Shown: positions 5,778 through 5,826 of the stretch, in pieces
Numbering within the stretch: position 1 is the stretch's first letter
How the letters are laid out: every line of letters starts with the position of its first letter
Assembly: GCA_905215555.1 (NCBI GenBank)
Contig: CAJMQU010000091.1
Location: 1-5,826 of the forward strand
Direction: 5' to 3'
From: an uncultured bacterium
GTDB lineage: Bacteria > Bacteroidota > Bacteroidia > Bacteroidales > Bacteroidaceae
Length of the DNA: 5,826 nt
Program-made: the position numbers and the translations under genes
Notes under the pieces: model-generated
Databases searched by the model: none
The model's input: the letters and a program-made list of their open reading frames with translations, nothing else
Told to the model about the DNA's origin: nothing

Positions 5778-5826
5778 GGTGCCATAGCTCAGTTGGTAGA
5801 GCAAAGGACTGAAAATCCTTGTGTCC
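5778..5826 (+). tRNA. tRNA-Phe (GAA), truncated by the window edge
   Basis: The first 49 nt of a tRNA are present. The acceptor 5' strand is GGTGCCA, followed by T8-A9. The D stem pairs GCTC with GAGC around AGTTGGTA. The anticodon stem pairs AAGGA with TCCTT around the loop CTGAAAA, giving anticodon GAA at 5811-5813, which reads Phe codons. The variable loop begins GTGTC. The T arm, the acceptor 3' strand and any encoded CCA lie beyond position 5826. Confidence 0.95.

Overview
The window looks like a piece of a Bacteroides-type (Bacteroidota) chromosome. The reasons are the protein sequences, the near absence of Shine-Dalgarno sequences, and promoter elements of the Bacteroidota form (-7 TAnnTTTG, -33 TTG). 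The clearest promoter is upstream of the tRNA at the right edge (CTTG, 19-nt spacer, TACCTTTG). Genus and family calls come from recognising motifs by eye; no database search was run.

Layout. Positions 1-907 hold no convincing gene. This long leader contains a G-rich stretch running into a 20-nt alternating pyrimidine/purine tract (105-170), a 12-bp inverted repeat (308-345), an exactly 22-bp-phased array of GGTGTAGC(C) elements with one inverted member (449-523), a purine-rich strand-biased tract (553-635), a small inverted repeat (790-816), and one or two candidate promoters before sppA. Positions 908-5635 carry four tightly packed plus-strand genes: sppA (membrane-anchored S49 signal peptide peptidase), lpxK (lipid A 4'-kinase), a trimeric-type purine nucleoside phosphorylase (punA) and thiL (thiamine-monophosphate kinase). 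Gaps are 12 nt, a 44-nt overlap, and 2 nt. A strong hairpin plus T-run (5670-5712) follows thiL. The window ends inside a tRNA-Phe(GAA) gene with its own promoter.

The spacing and the single downstream terminator point to one operon. Its products are not one pathway: SppA clears membrane-embedded peptides, LpxK completes a lipid A step at the inner membrane, PNP salvages purines and ThiL makes thiamine diphosphate. The set reads as a co-transcribed housekeeping block. I found no defence system, mobile element or CRISPR array. The best leads are the 22-bp phased array in the leader and an Asn-to-Asp change at the base-recognition position of the PNP.
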